A DNA stretch of 64,000 nucleotides from JACCTH01 sp035281645 (GTDB taxonomy: Bacteria; Actinomycetota; Acidimicrobiia; Spongiisociales; ZC4RG35), in assembly GCA_035281645.1 (NCBI GenBank), contig DATEDN010000005.1:1-64000 (forward strand). Direction: 5' to 3'. Below, piece by piece: positions 24,317 through 33,597 of this stretch (position 1 is the first letter of the stretch; every line of letters begins with the position of its first letter). The position numbers and the translations under genes are program-made. The notes below the pieces were generated by a model. That model ran no database searches and was not told the DNA's origin. It saw nothing but the letters and a program-made list of their open reading frames with translations.

Positions 24317-25213
24317 GTGGTGGAAGGCAGATTTGTCACCATCCCGAGCGGGCCGCTACTGGTACGGGACTTCGGGGGCGAGGGCCCGCCGATCGTCGCC
24401 GTCCACGGCCTTGGAGGGTCCGTTCTCAATTGGGTTCCAGCCGCTCGCTATCTCAAGACGCTGGGACACTTCTACGCATTCGACCTGCCCGGCTTCGGCT
24501 ACAGCCCACCCCACAGGTCGTACTCGATCGCCAATCACAAGAAAGTCGCTGCCCAACTTCTCGAGACACTGGGGGAAGAGGCGCTGCTCATCGGCAACTC
24601 GATGGGTGGCTTGATCGCACTCTTGCTGGCGGCCGAACGCAGCGACCTGCTCGCCGGCCTCGTCCTCCTGGCACCCGCTTCTCCTCCCCGCATCGACGAC
24701 CCTCGGATCGATCGGGCAGTGGCCAAGCGCCTCCTCTTGCAAGGGGTCCCGCTCGTGGGAGAAGCAGTGGTGAATCGGTACTGGAAGTCAACCAGCAGCG
24801 CCCAACAAATTCGGGACACACTGTCCATCGTTTGTCACCACCCCGAAACCATCCCGACCGAAGTCTGGCCAGAAGCCCTGGCCCTCGCCGAGGCCCGGCG
24901 ACGGCAACCGTGGGCGATCGAAGCCCTGGTCCGATCAGGGCGATCGACTGCCGCCGTTCTGGCCCGAAAGCGTGAATTCGATCAAGCCGTTAGGCAGGTG
25001 CAGGCCCCGACCATGGTCATCCAGGGAGCTCATGATCGAGTTGTGGCCGGTTCCGGTCCGGAGCGGATCGCTGGCCTGCGCCCCGATTGGACCCATGTCG
25101 TGATGCCAGATGCCGGGCACTGCCCTCAACTCGAAGCACCATCTCATTTCGTCGAGTTGGTCGAGAGCTGGTGGAGGTCGCAAAACCGGAGGCGAGTAAC
25201 CTCGTCGGCATGA
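24317..25213 (+). CDS. alpha/beta-hydrolase
   Basis: 298 residues. HGLGGSVLNW oxyanion strand, nucleophile elbow GNSMGG, acid GAHDRV and histidine DAGHCPQ give a complete triad; a helical lid sits at about 130-200. Two in-frame GTG codons (24317 and 24320) can start it; the second has the better distance from the shared -10. The stop overlaps the aceE start as ATGA, so the two are translationally coupled, an unusual partner for pyruvate dehydrogenase. Substrate unknown. Confidence 0.85.
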   Translation: MVEGRFVTIPSGPLLVRDFGGEGPPIVAVHGLGGSVLNWVPAARYLKTLGHFYAFDLPGFGYSPPHRSYSIANHKKVAAQLLETLGEEALLIGNSMGGLIALLLAAERSDLLAGLVLLAPASPPRIDDPRIDRAVAKRLLLQGVPLVGEAVVNRYWKSTSSAQQIRDTLSIVCHHPETIPTEVWPEALALAEARRRQPWAIEALVRSGRSTAAVLARKREFDQAVRQVQAPTMVIQGAHDRVVAGSGPERIAGLRPDWTHVVMPDAGHCPQLEAPSHFVELVESWWRSQNRRRVTSSA

Positions 25214-27936
25214 TCGATCCCGGCGAAGTCGCCCGGACGCTGCCCGACGATTTCATCCACCAGCTCTGGGATGACGATCCCGAAGAGACTCAGGAGTGGC
25301 TTGATTCACTCGACGCCGTAAATGCCGCCGATGGTCCGGTGCGGGCCCGTTTTCTCCTCGCCAAGCTGATCGAGCGGGCTCACTCGCTCAATATCGGAGT
25401 CCCCCCGGTCATCACGACCCCATACGTGAACTCGATCCCCCCCGAGGATGAACCTGACTATCCCGGAGATGAGTATCTCGAACGCCGTATTCGAAGATTT
25501 ATCCGGTGGAACGCGGCGGTGATGGTGATCAAGGCGAACCATCGGGAAAAAGGGATTGGGGGCCACCTCTCGACGTTCGCCTCTTCCGCCACCCTTTACG
25601 AAGTCGGCTTCAACCATTTCTTCCGGGGAAAGGCCGCCGGCGATCCGGGAGACCACGTCTACCTCCAGGGGCATGCCGTTCCCGGTATCTATGCCCGCGC
25701 CTTTCTCGAGGGCCGCCTCGACGAGGAGCACCTCGACAACTTCCGATTCGAGATTGGAGGAAAGGGGCTCTCCTCCTATCCGCATCCGCGGCTGATGCCC
25801 GACTTCTGGGAGTACCCAACCGTTTCGATGGGACTGGGACCGATCAACTCCATCTACCACGCCCGCTTCAATCGTTACCTCCACAACCGCGGTATCGACG
25901 ACACCTCCCAATCCAGGGTCTGGTGTTTCCTTGGTGACGGCGAGTGCGACGAGCCCGAGACTCTCGGTTCCATCTCCCTCGCCAGCCGCGAGAAGCTTGA
26001 CAACCTGGTTTGGGTGGTCAACTGCAATTTGCAGCGGCTCGACGGCCCGGTGCGCGGGAACGGGAAGATCATCCAGGAACTCGAGTCGGTGTTTCGCGGT
26101 GCCGGGTGGAACGTGATAAAGGTCATCTGGGGTAGCGGCTGGGACAGCCTGCTCGATGCAGATCACGAGGGCGCCCTGGTCGGAGTGATGAACGACACCG
26201 TCGACGGTGAGTACCAGCGATACAAAGCCGAGAACGGGGCTTTCGTTCGCGAGCACTTTTTTGGCAAGGACCCCCGAGCGCTGGCCCTGGTTGAGAACTG
26301 GAGCGATGACGAGATCTGGGCTCTTCGACGCGGCGGCCTCGACTTCCGGAAGATCTATGCCGCCTACAAGCTCGCCACCGAGCTGGAAGGTGCCCCCACC
26401 GTGATTCTGGCAAAGACGATCAAGGGGTGGACTCTCGGACCTGACGTCGAGGGCCGTAACGCCACCCATCAGATCAAGGAACTGACCAACGCCCAACTGC
26501 GCGAGCTGCGAACCCGGCTCTCACTCGAGGAGGACGTTCCGGAGGAGTCCCTCGAAGGCGACAGGGTGCCGATGTACCTCCGCTTCGCCGATGGCTCTCC
26601 CGAGGCTCAGTACCTGCATCAGCGCCGGAAGGTGCTCTCCGGCTATCTCCCGGCGCGGACGACAGAAGTCCGGACTCCGCTCACCCTGCCCGGGCCGGAG
26701 GCCTTCGCCGAGATCTACTCCGGATCGGGCAAGGTTGAAGCCTCAACCACCACCGCATTCACCAGGCTGATACGAAATCTGGCGCGAACCGAGGAGTTCG
26801 GGCCTCGGGTGGTGCCGATCGTCCCCGATGAGGCGCGGACCTTTGGCATGGACTCGCTCTTTCGGGAACTGAAGATCTACGCCAGCACCGGCCAGCTCTA
26901 CGAACCGGTCGATGCCAAGATGCTGCTGACCTACGCCGAATCGAAGGCCGGCCAAATCCTCGAAGAGGGGATCACGGAAGCGGGCTCGATGGCCTCCTGG
27001 ATCGCCGCCGCCACCAGCTACGCAGTGCGGGGGATCGCCATGGTGCCTTTCTTCATCTTCTACTCGATGTTCGGGTTCCAGCGAGTTGGAGACCTCATCT
27101 GGTCGGCGGGCGACGCCCGCGCTCGCGGCTTTCTACTCGGGGCCACAGCCGGGCGCACCACCCTGGCCGGCGAAGGGCTCCAACATCAGGATGGGCACAG
27201 CTTGGTGCTCTCGGTCACCAACCCCGCCTGCGAGAGCTACGACCCCGCCTTCGCCTATGAGGTTGGAACAATCATTGAATGGGGCCTGCGCCGCATGTAC
27301 GGAGAGAACCCCGAGGACGTCTTCTTCTATCTCACCCTCTACAACGAAAACTATCCCCAGCCGCCCCGCCCCGAGGGGATCGGCGAGGACATCCTCCGCG
27401 GTATCTACCGCTTCAGCCAGGCCCCGGCGGGCAACCACCATCGAGCGACCATCCTCTTCTCCGGCACCTCGAACCTCGCCGCCCGCAAGGCCCAGGTGGA
27501 CCTGGCGGACAACTACGGCGTGGGGGCCGAGCTCTGGTCGGTGACGTCGTATCAAAAGCTCCGGGGGGAAGCGATTGGAGTCGAGCGCTGGAATCGCCTC
27601 CATCCCACCGAAAGCCCGCGTGAGCCCCATATCACCTCCGTCCTCAAGACAACGGAAGGGCCCATCGTGGCTGTCACCGATTTCATGAAATTGGTGCCCG
27701 ATCAAATCGGGCGTTTCGTGCCGCGCCCATACGTGACGCTCGGCACCGACGGCTTTGGTCGCTCCGACGGGAGGGCAGCGTTGCGCCGCCACTTTGAGAC
27801 AGACAGCGGGCATGTCGCGCTGGCGGTGCTCTCGGAACTGGTCCGAGCGGGTCAGCTCGAGCCCTCCGTGATAGCTGATGCGGTAGCCCGCTACGGCATC
27901 AATCCCGATGCGGTCGACCCTCGCCTAGTTCACTAG
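25210..27936 (+). CDS. aceE: pyruvate dehydrogenase E1 component, homodimeric
   Basis: 908 residues, the usual size of AceE. It decarboxylates pyruvate with thiamine diphosphate and acetylates the lipoyl domain of E2. The ThDP/Mg motif runs from GDGECDEPE to NCN (about 242-275); the early region has NSIPPEDEP, GIGGHLSTFASSATLYE and the late part has the transketolase-like pyrimidine-binding and C-terminal domains (FQHQDGHS-type equivalent LQHQDGHS, about 659). The ATG at 25210 overlaps the hydrolase stop; longer in-frame starts would lie inside that gene. No E2 or E3 gene is in the window. Confidence 0.96.
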   Translation: MIDPGEVARTLPDDFIHQLWDDDPEETQEWLDSLDAVNAADGPVRARFLLAKLIERAHSLNIGVPPVITTPYVNSIPPEDEPDYPGDEYLERRIRRFIRWNAAVMVIKANHREKGIGGHLSTFASSATLYEVGFNHFFRGKAAGDPGDHVYLQGHAVPGIYARAFLEGRLDEEHLDNFRFEIGGKGLSSYPHPRLMPDFWEYPTVSMGLGPINSIYHARFNRYLHNRGIDDTSQSRVWCFLGDGECDEPETLGSISLASREKLDNLVWVVNCNLQRLDGPVRGNGKIIQELESVFRGAGWNVIKVIWGSGWDSLLDADHEGALVGVMNDTVDGEYQRYKAENGAFVREHFFGKDPRALALVENWSDDEIWALRRGGLDFRKIYAAYKLATELEGAPTVILAKTIKGWTLGPDVEGRNATHQIKELTNAQLRELRTRLSLEEDVPEESLEGDRVPMYLRFADGSPEAQYLHQRRKVLSGYLPARTTEVRTPLTLPGPEAFAEIYSGSGKVEASTTTAFTRLIRNLARTEEFGPRVVPIVPDEARTFGMDSLFRELKIYASTGQLYEPVDAKMLLTYAESKAGQILEEGITEAGSMASWIAAATSYAVRGIAMVPFFIFYSMFGFQRVGDLIWSAGDARARGFLLGATAGRTTLAGEGLQHQDGHSLVLSVTNPACESYDPAFAYEVGTIIEWGLRRMYGENPEDVFFYLTLYNENYPQPPRPEGIGEDILRGIYRFSQAPAGNHHRATILFSGTSNLAARKAQVDLADNYGVGAELWSVTSYQKLRGEAIGVERWNRLHPTESPREPHITSVLKTTEGPIVAVTDFMKLVPDQIGRFVPRPYVTLGTDGFGRSDGRAALRRHFETDSGHVALAVLSELVRAGQLEPSVIADAVARYGINPDAVDPRLVH

Positions 27937-27943
27937 ACCGAAC

Positions 27944-28678
27944 ATGGCCCGATCCCTCGATGCGCACGATTTCATCTCGTTCCGCGATCCGGACGACGAC
28001 CGAATCTGGTTCTTCGACGCCACCTTCCTCCGGTCCTCATGGACGTGCATCTTCGGCCGCGGATGCCTCGGGATCTACACCACCCCCACCCCGGAGATGT
28101 CTCAGGGGTGCTGTTCGATGGGAGCGTGGTTCACCGACGAGGAAGATCTGGCGAAAGTCGAAGCGCATGCCGCCCGCCTGAACGACGAAAACTGGCAGTT
28201 TCGCAAGAAGGCGGGAGAGAAGATCTGGCGCCAGCGCGGTGCCGACAAGACCAGCCGGCTCGTGCAAGACGCCTGCATTTTCCTAAACCGACCAGACTTC
28301 GCCGCTGGAGCGGGCTGTGCCCTTCATCTCGGCGCCCTTCAGGCCGGCGAACGCCCACTCGACTGGAAGCCGAACGTTTGCTGGCAGCTGCCTCTTCGTC
28401 TGGAGGAGGACACCGACGACAGCGGTCAGGTCACCTCGGTATTGCGCGAGTGGAAGCGACGGGATTGGGGCGACGGCGGCGACGAGTTCGCTTGGTGGTG
28501 CACCGACAGCCCCCTCGCCTTCATTGGCGGCGAACCCGTCTATCGGTCTCTGCGAGCAGAAATCGTCGAGATGATCGGACAAAAGATCTATGGGCTCCTG
28601 GTCGAACACCTGGAAGCGCCACAACCTCTCCCTCACCCCGCCCTTCGCCAGAACGGGTCTAGACCACCCCGCCGATAA
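27944..28678 (+). CDS. conserved-looking cysteine-rich protein, function unknown
   Basis: 244 residues, soluble, with eight cysteines in a regular layout: TC-x5-GC, then QGCCSMGAWF (two adjacent Cys), VQDACIF, GAGCALH, PNVCWQ and WWCTD. The spacing resembles metal-chelating (Zn or Fe-S) proteins of the YkgJ/DUF3109 kind, but I cannot assign the family with certainty. Trp and Asp content is high. It starts 7 nt after aceE and is probably co-transcribed with it. Its last 20 bp overlap the convergent lipoprotein gene. Confidence 0.75.
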   Translation: MARSLDAHDFISFRDPDDDRIWFFDATFLRSSWTCIFGRGCLGIYTTPTPEMSQGCCSMGAWFTDEEDLAKVEAHAARLNDENWQFRKKAGEKIWRQRGADKTSRLVQDACIFLNRPDFAAGAGCALHLGALQAGERPLDWKPNVCWQLPLRLEEDTDDSGQVTSVLREWKRRDWGDGGDEFAWWCTDSPLAFIGGEPVYRSLRAEIVEMIGQKIYGLLVEHLEAPQPLPHPALRQNGSRPPRR

Positions 28679-30587
28679 GCGCTCCGGCGGCGAAGATCAC
28701 CAGATAGGCGCCGATTCCGCCGGCGACCAGCGTCCACCGTTGCCAGGCGGGAATGGCTGACCGCCCGATCATGTAATAGAGGATCACACCGAGGAACGGG
28801 ACCAGGAGGATCACCGCCGACCAGCCGATCACCGCTCCTTTGCCACGTCCGCTCCGGGCCAGATCCCAGAGGGCGATCGTCACCCAGGCGGCGTAGAGGA
28901 CGAAGGGCAGAAAATAGGCATAGAGGCCGAAGAACACTGATGCGACCGATCCGATCAGCACTCCGAACACGGTGGCTCCTTTCTGTGGGATGACCGCCAC
29001 TCCGGCGGGGACGTCGGGGACCGCGATCGAGTCGAGATCCAATGGGTAGGTGACGAACACATCAACAGCAGGCGAGACTGCGGCATCTGCCGGCATGTTT
29101 TCCTGCGGCCCCGGCTTCGGCGCCGAGCCCACCTCATTCGTTGGTCGAATCCCAAGGCCGTTCTCGGTGATCCTCCCCAGTTGTTCGGTCGAGCCGGCCA
29201 ACTCGTAGAGCATGGGCAGGCGCAGTCCGTCGCAGGTGGCGAAAGACTCCAATCCCACCGGAAGAGTCGTATTCATGTCGTTACTAACGAAGCAGTTGTC
29301 AGAACCAGCCGGTCCTGCCAGGGCAAGGTCAGCCCGGCCTGAGCCCTCGACCACATTTCCTTCCACCCGGTTGCCGGAGCTGGTCCAGAAGTTGCGGTCG
29401 AGATTGGGGGTGATGGCGATTCCGTTGACTTTCTGGTTGAACACCCGGTTGCGCAGGACCAGAGAGTTGTTGCCCCCGGCAAGGAGGATGCCATTGCCCA
29501 GAGCGGACCACTGGGCGTCCTTGGCCGGCGCCCGGCGATTGTTGTTGTCGTGGACGACATTGCCGGCGATGGTCACGTCGTGGAAGGGCGGCAGGAGTTC
29601 AGAATCCAGGGTGTTGGGGACCATACCGGCGGCATTGAATCGCCAGACCGAGTTGAGCAGGTAGAGCTCTCCCGAGGCGTTGGTGCCGGAGTAACCGAGA
29701 CCGTTCCATTCCGCCACCACATGATCTATCACGGCTTGGCAGGGATCGCATTGTCCGACGTAGAAACCGGAGTCGGGCGAGCCCGAGGCATAGGAGTGCT
29801 CAAAGAGACCGTCGGAGGAATCAAAGGCGTAGATGCCGTAATCGCCGTTATCGATCGCGGTGACGTAGGAAGCGCGGAATCCGCGCACCCCTGACCAATA
29901 GACACCGTTGGCGGTCCCATTCATGACTGTGAGGTTCTCCACCGCTACGCCGTCGACATAGACCTCGATGACGTTCTCGGCCCGGAATTGGGCATCGAGC
30001 ACAACCTGGTTCCGGTCGGTGCCGCGGATGACGAGTCCGGGCGTGCTCACCTCGACCGCCTCCTGGTAGCGGCCGGGGGCGATGAGAACCATGTCGCCCG
30101 GCTGGGCGAGGTCGACCGCCTCTTGCACCGTCGGTGCATCCTCCGGAACCTCGATGGTGATCCCAGACCATGCACCGGGCGCGGCCGAATGGGCGATTCC
30201 CTGGGCGGCATCCGAGGCACCGGGATCACCAACGACGAGCCGGCCGGCCATCCCCGACCCCTCGCTGGTGCCATGAAGCGTGCAGAAGAAGGCGTACTCG
30301 CCCGGCTGGTCGAAGCGAACCGTGGCGGCGTCACCTTCCATCTGTTGAAGGGAGCCAAAGCTCGATTCCGTCGACCATGAACCGTCGACGGCCACGGCGT
30401 TGTGGGGATTGCGGCCGGCGCCGACAAATGTCACTTCGCCGCCCACCGGGATCCGGATCTCGGAGATCGAGAAAGTGTTGTCGCGCATCTCCACCGTGAC
30501 ATGGCGGGGATCGCGTGCCTCCCGAACTCCGCCACACGCCAGGAGGAGCAGGGCGGCACAAATGCCTGCCAGCGGCCATCTCGCCAT
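28659..30587 (-). CDS. lipoprotein: cupredoxin + right-handed beta-helix + C-terminal membrane helices
   Basis: 642 residues. Lipobox LLLLAC with Cys18; a cupredoxin domain (about 25-120) with type-1 copper ligands H62 (NPHNAV), C102, H105 (FFCTLHG) and M113 (SGM); a NosD-like parallel beta-helix (about 140-470, many N-G-N turns such as GNVVHDNNN and GNRVEGNVVEG); then three hydrophobic helices (about 543-642) like the PLDc_N module (LVPFLGVILYYMIGR). It should sit on the outer face of the membrane, bind copper and perhaps a polysaccharide. The three-part fusion is unusual. Last gene of the long minus-strand run, 6 nt after coxG. Confidence 0.85.
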   Translation of the reverse strand: MARWPLAGICAALLLLACGGVREARDPRHVTVEMRDNTFSISEIRIPVGGEVTFVGAGRNPHNAVAVDGSWSTESSFGSLQQMEGDAATVRFDQPGEYAFFCTLHGTSEGSGMAGRLVVGDPGASDAAQGIAHSAAPGAWSGITIEVPEDAPTVQEAVDLAQPGDMVLIAPGRYQEAVEVSTPGLVIRGTDRNQVVLDAQFRAENVIEVYVDGVAVENLTVMNGTANGVYWSGVRGFRASYVTAIDNGDYGIYAFDSSDGLFEHSYASGSPDSGFYVGQCDPCQAVIDHVVAEWNGLGYSGTNASGELYLLNSVWRFNAAGMVPNTLDSELLPPFHDVTIAGNVVHDNNNRRAPAKDAQWSALGNGILLAGGNNSLVLRNRVFNQKVNGIAITPNLDRNFWTSSGNRVEGNVVEGSGRADLALAGPAGSDNCFVSNDMNTTLPVGLESFATCDGLRLPMLYELAGSTEQLGRITENGLGIRPTNEVGSAPKPGPQENMPADAAVSPAVDVFVTYPLDLDSIAVPDVPAGVAVIPQKGATVFGVLIGSVASVFFGLYAYFLPFVLYAAWVTIALWDLARSGRGKGAVIGWSAVILLVPFLGVILYYMIGRSAIPAWQRWTLVAGGIGAYLVIFAAGALIGGVV

Positions 30588-30593
30588 TGAGTG

Positions 30594-31154
30594 TCAGCTC
30601 GGTTTCTTGCCGAAAAGGCTCCTCAGCCAGGTGATGAGGCTCGACCAGAAGAGCCGAAAGGGCTTCACCTCACCCACCTCGATGGAGGCCGCCGCCTCCT
30701 CGCTCGGCGCCGCCATCTTCTGTTCCAGGCAACCGACGAAGTCGGAGATGAGGCGGCGACTCATCTCGTTGATGAGCCCCGTGCGCCCGAACTGAGCGGC
30801 GGGTCCGGCGAGACTGATGTCCGCGTCGATCGTCACCTGTGTCGCCGCGCCCTCCGTCTCGATCAAGGCGTAGTTGACCTTCACCTGGCCGCGGCTACCA
30901 CCCCGCCGGTCGACCCCCTTGCCGTCAATCGACGCCGTGTGGCTGGACGGGTCTGCCGAGATCATGGCTTGGCCCTCGAAGGTGGCAGAAATCGGACCGA
31001 GCTTGACAGAGATCTTTCCCTCGTAGACGCCGTCGCCCTTGCTTGCCTCCAGACTCGCCCCCGGAAGGCATTGGGCAACCGCCTCCACGTCTTGGAATTG
31101 CTCCCACACTGCAGGCAGCGGTCGAGCCACCGCGAAGGTGTGGGTTATCTGCAT
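30594..31154 (-). CDS. coxG: CoxG-like SRPBCC protein
   Basis: 186 residues: an SRPBCC (START-like) domain (1-150) with the CoxG look (F.V..P...VW..F.D...VA.C.PG, here VEAVAQCLPGASL) and a C-terminal amphipathic segment ending FGKKPS, which could anchor it to the membrane. CoxG proteins help mature or recruit the carbon-monoxide dehydrogenase type of molybdenum hydroxylase to the membrane. It follows the XdhC/CoxF-like gene by 9 nt. No CoxLMS structural genes are in the window, so its partner enzyme must be elsewhere. Confidence 0.85.
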   Translation of the reverse strand: MQITHTFAVARPLPAVWEQFQDVEAVAQCLPGASLEASKGDGVYEGKISVKLGPISATFEGQAMISADPSSHTASIDGKGVDRRGGSRGQVKVNYALIETEGAATQVTIDADISLAGPAAQFGRTGLINEMSRRLISDFVGCLEQKMAAPSEEAAASIEVGEVKPFRLFWSSLITWLRSLFGKKPS

Positions 31155-31163
31155 CGGCTCAAC

Positions 31164-32210
31164 CTAATTTGGCCACTTCTGGGGTCGCCAGTTCTGCGGT
31201 CCCTTCTTCTCGACCAAAAATCCACCGCGGCGCTGACGGCGTACGGTGAGGATCTCCGAGAGTATCGCCCAGGCGATTTCGATTGGCCCATCTGCCCCGA
31301 GGTCGAGACCGGCAGGCCCAAAGATGCGCTCGGTTGGGGCCGGCTCGACTCCTCTGGCGGAGAGGTCTTTCAACATCCGCTCCAGGCGTTCGCCTGGCCC
31401 GAGGCAACCGATGTATGCGGCGCCGGTCCCGATCAGGGATCCGAGATAGTCGACGTCGCGGAGATAGTTGTGCGACATGATGACGAAGTAGGCCCCATCG
31501 TCCGTATCGACATGGCTGGTGAGGTCGGCGGGTGCGCACTGGACCAGGCGATCGGCCTCGGGAAATCTCTCGTGGGTGAGAAAAGCCCGGCGGTCGTCGA
31601 CCACCGTGGTTTCGAACCCGAGTTCCTTGCCGAGGCGGACGAGGGGCACTGCATCGTGACCGGCCCCGCAGACGATCAGTCGACTCCGGCCAGAGACGAC
31701 CTCGAGCAGGTAATCGACCCCGGCCCGGTGGAGGCGGCGATGCCGCCCTTCACGGCGGGCGTCGGCCAGTTCCGCGCCCCAAATTTCATCGCCCACCTCG
31801 ACCCCCAGGTGGGTCCCGACCTCAGGGCCGCTCAGGATGTGCAAGATCCCACCCGGTCCCGAGTCGATCAGCTCGCTCAGCGCTTGCGCGGCTCGTGCCG
31901 ACTCGATGAGGAGTTGGGTCACCCCATTGCAGCCGATTCCCCAGCCCCAGACTGCCTCGTCGTCGGCAGTGAGATCGAACTCGACTATGCGGGCCGGATC
32001 GTCTTCACCCATCGCTCCGGCGATGTCGATCAGTTCGTTGTCGAGACAGCCTCCGGAGACTGTCCCCACCATCGAACCGTCCCTCGAAATGAGCTGGCGG
32101 GCTCCCAAACCGCGGTAGGTCGAGCCTTTTACGCCGACAACCGTCGCCAGCACGAAATCGATCTGGCGACGTCGCCATTCCGGAACCGATTCCAGCACCT
32201 GGTCGGCCAC
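31164..32210 (-). CDS. XdhC/CoxF-family molybdenum-enzyme maturation protein
   Basis: 348 residues: N-terminal XdhC domain with GSTYRGLGARQL and SGGCLDNEL, then a C-terminal Rossmann domain with IVCGAGHDAVPL and the VVDDRRAFLT, SHNYLRDVDYL signatures. Family members insert the sulfurated molybdenum cofactor into xanthine-dehydrogenase-like and CO-dehydrogenase-like enzymes. It lies between a MogA/MoaB-like gene (10-nt gap) and a CoxG-like gene (9-nt gap), making a maturation set. Confidence 0.9.
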   Translation of the reverse strand: MADQVLESVPEWRRRQIDFVLATVVGVKGSTYRGLGARQLISRDGSMVGTVSGGCLDNELIDIAGAMGEDDPARIVEFDLTADDEAVWGWGIGCNGVTQLLIESARAAQALSELIDSGPGGILHILSGPEVGTHLGVEVGDEIWGAELADARREGRHRRLHRAGVDYLLEVVSGRSRLIVCGAGHDAVPLVRLGKELGFETTVVDDRRAFLTHERFPEADRLVQCAPADLTSHVDTDDGAYFVIMSHNYLRDVDYLGSLIGTGAAYIGCLGPGERLERMLKDLSARGVEPAPTERIFGPAGLDLGADGPIEIAWAILSEILTVRRQRRGGFLVEKKGPQNWRPQKWPN

Positions 32211-32219
32211 GGACCCAAG

Positions 32220-32690
32220 TTAGTGGCTGGTGTTTCCTGCCAGAAGCTCGAGCGCATGCGGCAGCACTGGCACCAGCGATGCCAACCCCTCCTCGACCCC
32301 CCGGGGGCTGCCTGGCAAATTCACGATCAGAGTGTCGCCCCTGCTTCCCACCACCGCCCGTGACAACACCGCCATCGGAGTTGACTCCAGGCCGCGGGCG
32401 AACAACAGATGCACCAGGCCCGGCGCGACCCGATCGATGACGGCGCTGGTTGCTTCCGGGGTCACGTCCCGGGGACCGAATCCGGTGCCCCCCGTGGTGA
32501 TCACCAGCCGTGCTTCCTGTGCGAGCTCCACCAACACCGCGGAGATCAGGTCCTGTTCGTCGGGAACGACTTTGCGGGCGATGATCTCGTAGCCGGCCGC
32601 CTCCAAGGCGGAAGCAAGGATGTCACCTGACTCGTCAACCCTCGACCCGGCGGCGACCCCATCGGAGACGGTCACCACCGCGGCTTTCAC
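32220..32690 (-). CDS. MogA/MoaB-family molybdenum cofactor biosynthesis protein
   Basis: 156 residues from the GTG at 32690, 13 nt after the upstream membrane-protein stop; a longer frame to 32762 would overlap that gene. KAAVVTVSDGVAAGSRVDESG, the molybdopterin-binding TTGGTGFGPRDVTPEAT and NLPGSPRGVEEGL identify the family, which adenylylates molybdopterin before metal insertion. MogA versus MoaB cannot be settled from motifs alone. The cotranscribed XdhC- and CoxG-like genes fit a molybdenum-hydroxylase assembly role. Confidence 0.9.
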   Translation of the reverse strand: MKAAVVTVSDGVAAGSRVDESGDILASALEAAGYEIIARKVVPDEQDLISAVLVELAQEARLVITTGGTGFGPRDVTPEATSAVIDRVAPGLVHLLFARGLESTPMAVLSRAVVGSRGDTLIVNLPGSPRGVEEGLASLVPVLPHALELLAGNTSH

Positions 32691-32703
32691 GGGCGCAAGT
32701 ATC

Positions 32704-33540
32704 TCAGGTGACGAAAAAGGTCTGCGGATCCGGCGGGATCGGTATCCCACGGCTGAGGGCAAAGCGGAAGAGCACGAAGAGGATCACCACCGCCGCCAAT
32801 AGTCCCCAGCTAAAGCGCTGGGCGGTGGCGCCCTGGTCGGGATCGACCGATTTGCTGCCAGGGGCGGCAAGGAGCGTGGCCACGGTGAACAGTCCGTAGA
32901 GGGGCAAAGCCGAGATGAGTCCCCCACCCGAATCGGGCAGCAAATAGACCACCGCCAGCAATGCGCCCGCCAGGCCCGCGATCACCGCGATCTTGGCGAC
33001 AAACGCCACCCGCCGTGACGGGGTGGAGATCTCGCGTCGGCTGGTGGCGAAGGCCAGGAAGGCGGGCGCCGCCGCCAAAGAAACGAGGAGCAGACCAATC
33101 GCCCCGGCCACGCCGACCACGACATTGATCCCCGCCGGCAGGTCGAAGTACGCCAACGCCAGCGCGAGATCGGAATCGGCGTCGATCCCCGCCTGGGCCA
33201 TGGGGACGAATCCCTGTCGGAAGCTGTGCAGGATCAGCCAGAGAACGCAAAGGCGGGAGGGATCGTGCCGACGGCTTCCGGGGTACACCGCCAGGAATGC
33301 ACCTCCGGCGATCAGCGCCGCCAAGGCTCCCCCGGCCAGCGCCAATGGGTTGTCGCCCGCCGTGAACTCAACCCGATCGTGATAGAGCACGGGGCCGCGA
33401 TCGAGCAGAAATCCCAAGAGCAGACGTCCGAGGGAATCGGCCAGCACCGCGACGACGATGCCGATGGTCGAGCAGAGGGCCGAATTGATCAGTAGCGACG
33501 GGTTATTCCCGGGGCGCGGATCTTCAGAGAGAGTGGTCAT
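32704..33540 (-). CDS. multi-pass membrane protein of unknown function
   Basis: 278 residues from the ATG at 33540 (a start nine codons upstream is possible). Six to seven hydrophobic segments (about 22-42, 62-85, 135-165, 178-200, 205-225, 245-265 of the longer frame), small loops rich in Pro and Asp, no recognisable motif. It lies between the AI-2E-family transporter and the molybdenum set in the same direction, with gaps of 57 and 13 nt. Function unknown. Confidence 0.7.
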   Translation of the reverse strand: MTTLSEDPRPGNNPSLLINSALCSTIGIVVAVLADSLGRLLLGFLLDRGPVLYHDRVEFTAGDNPLALAGGALAALIAGGAFLAVYPGSRRHDPSRLCVLWLILHSFRQGFVPMAQAGIDADSDLALALAYFDLPAGINVVVGVAGAIGLLLVSLAAAPAFLAFATSRREISTPSRRVAFVAKIAVIAGLAGALLAVVYLLPDSGGGLISALPLYGLFTVATLLAAPGSKSVDPDQGATAQRFSWGLLAAVVILFVLFRFALSRGIPIPPDPQTFFVT

Positions 33541-33597
33541 TGCAACTTCGGACCTAAGCAACGGCATGGTAAGACTTCGACCTTCCGCGGCCAGATA

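Noticed and set aside
30591..32363. 590-codon open frame on the plus strand opposite coxG/xdhC/mogA
   Set aside because: It is antisense to three genes with clear family motifs, has no domain-like pattern or start signal, and long antisense frames are expected at this GC content.
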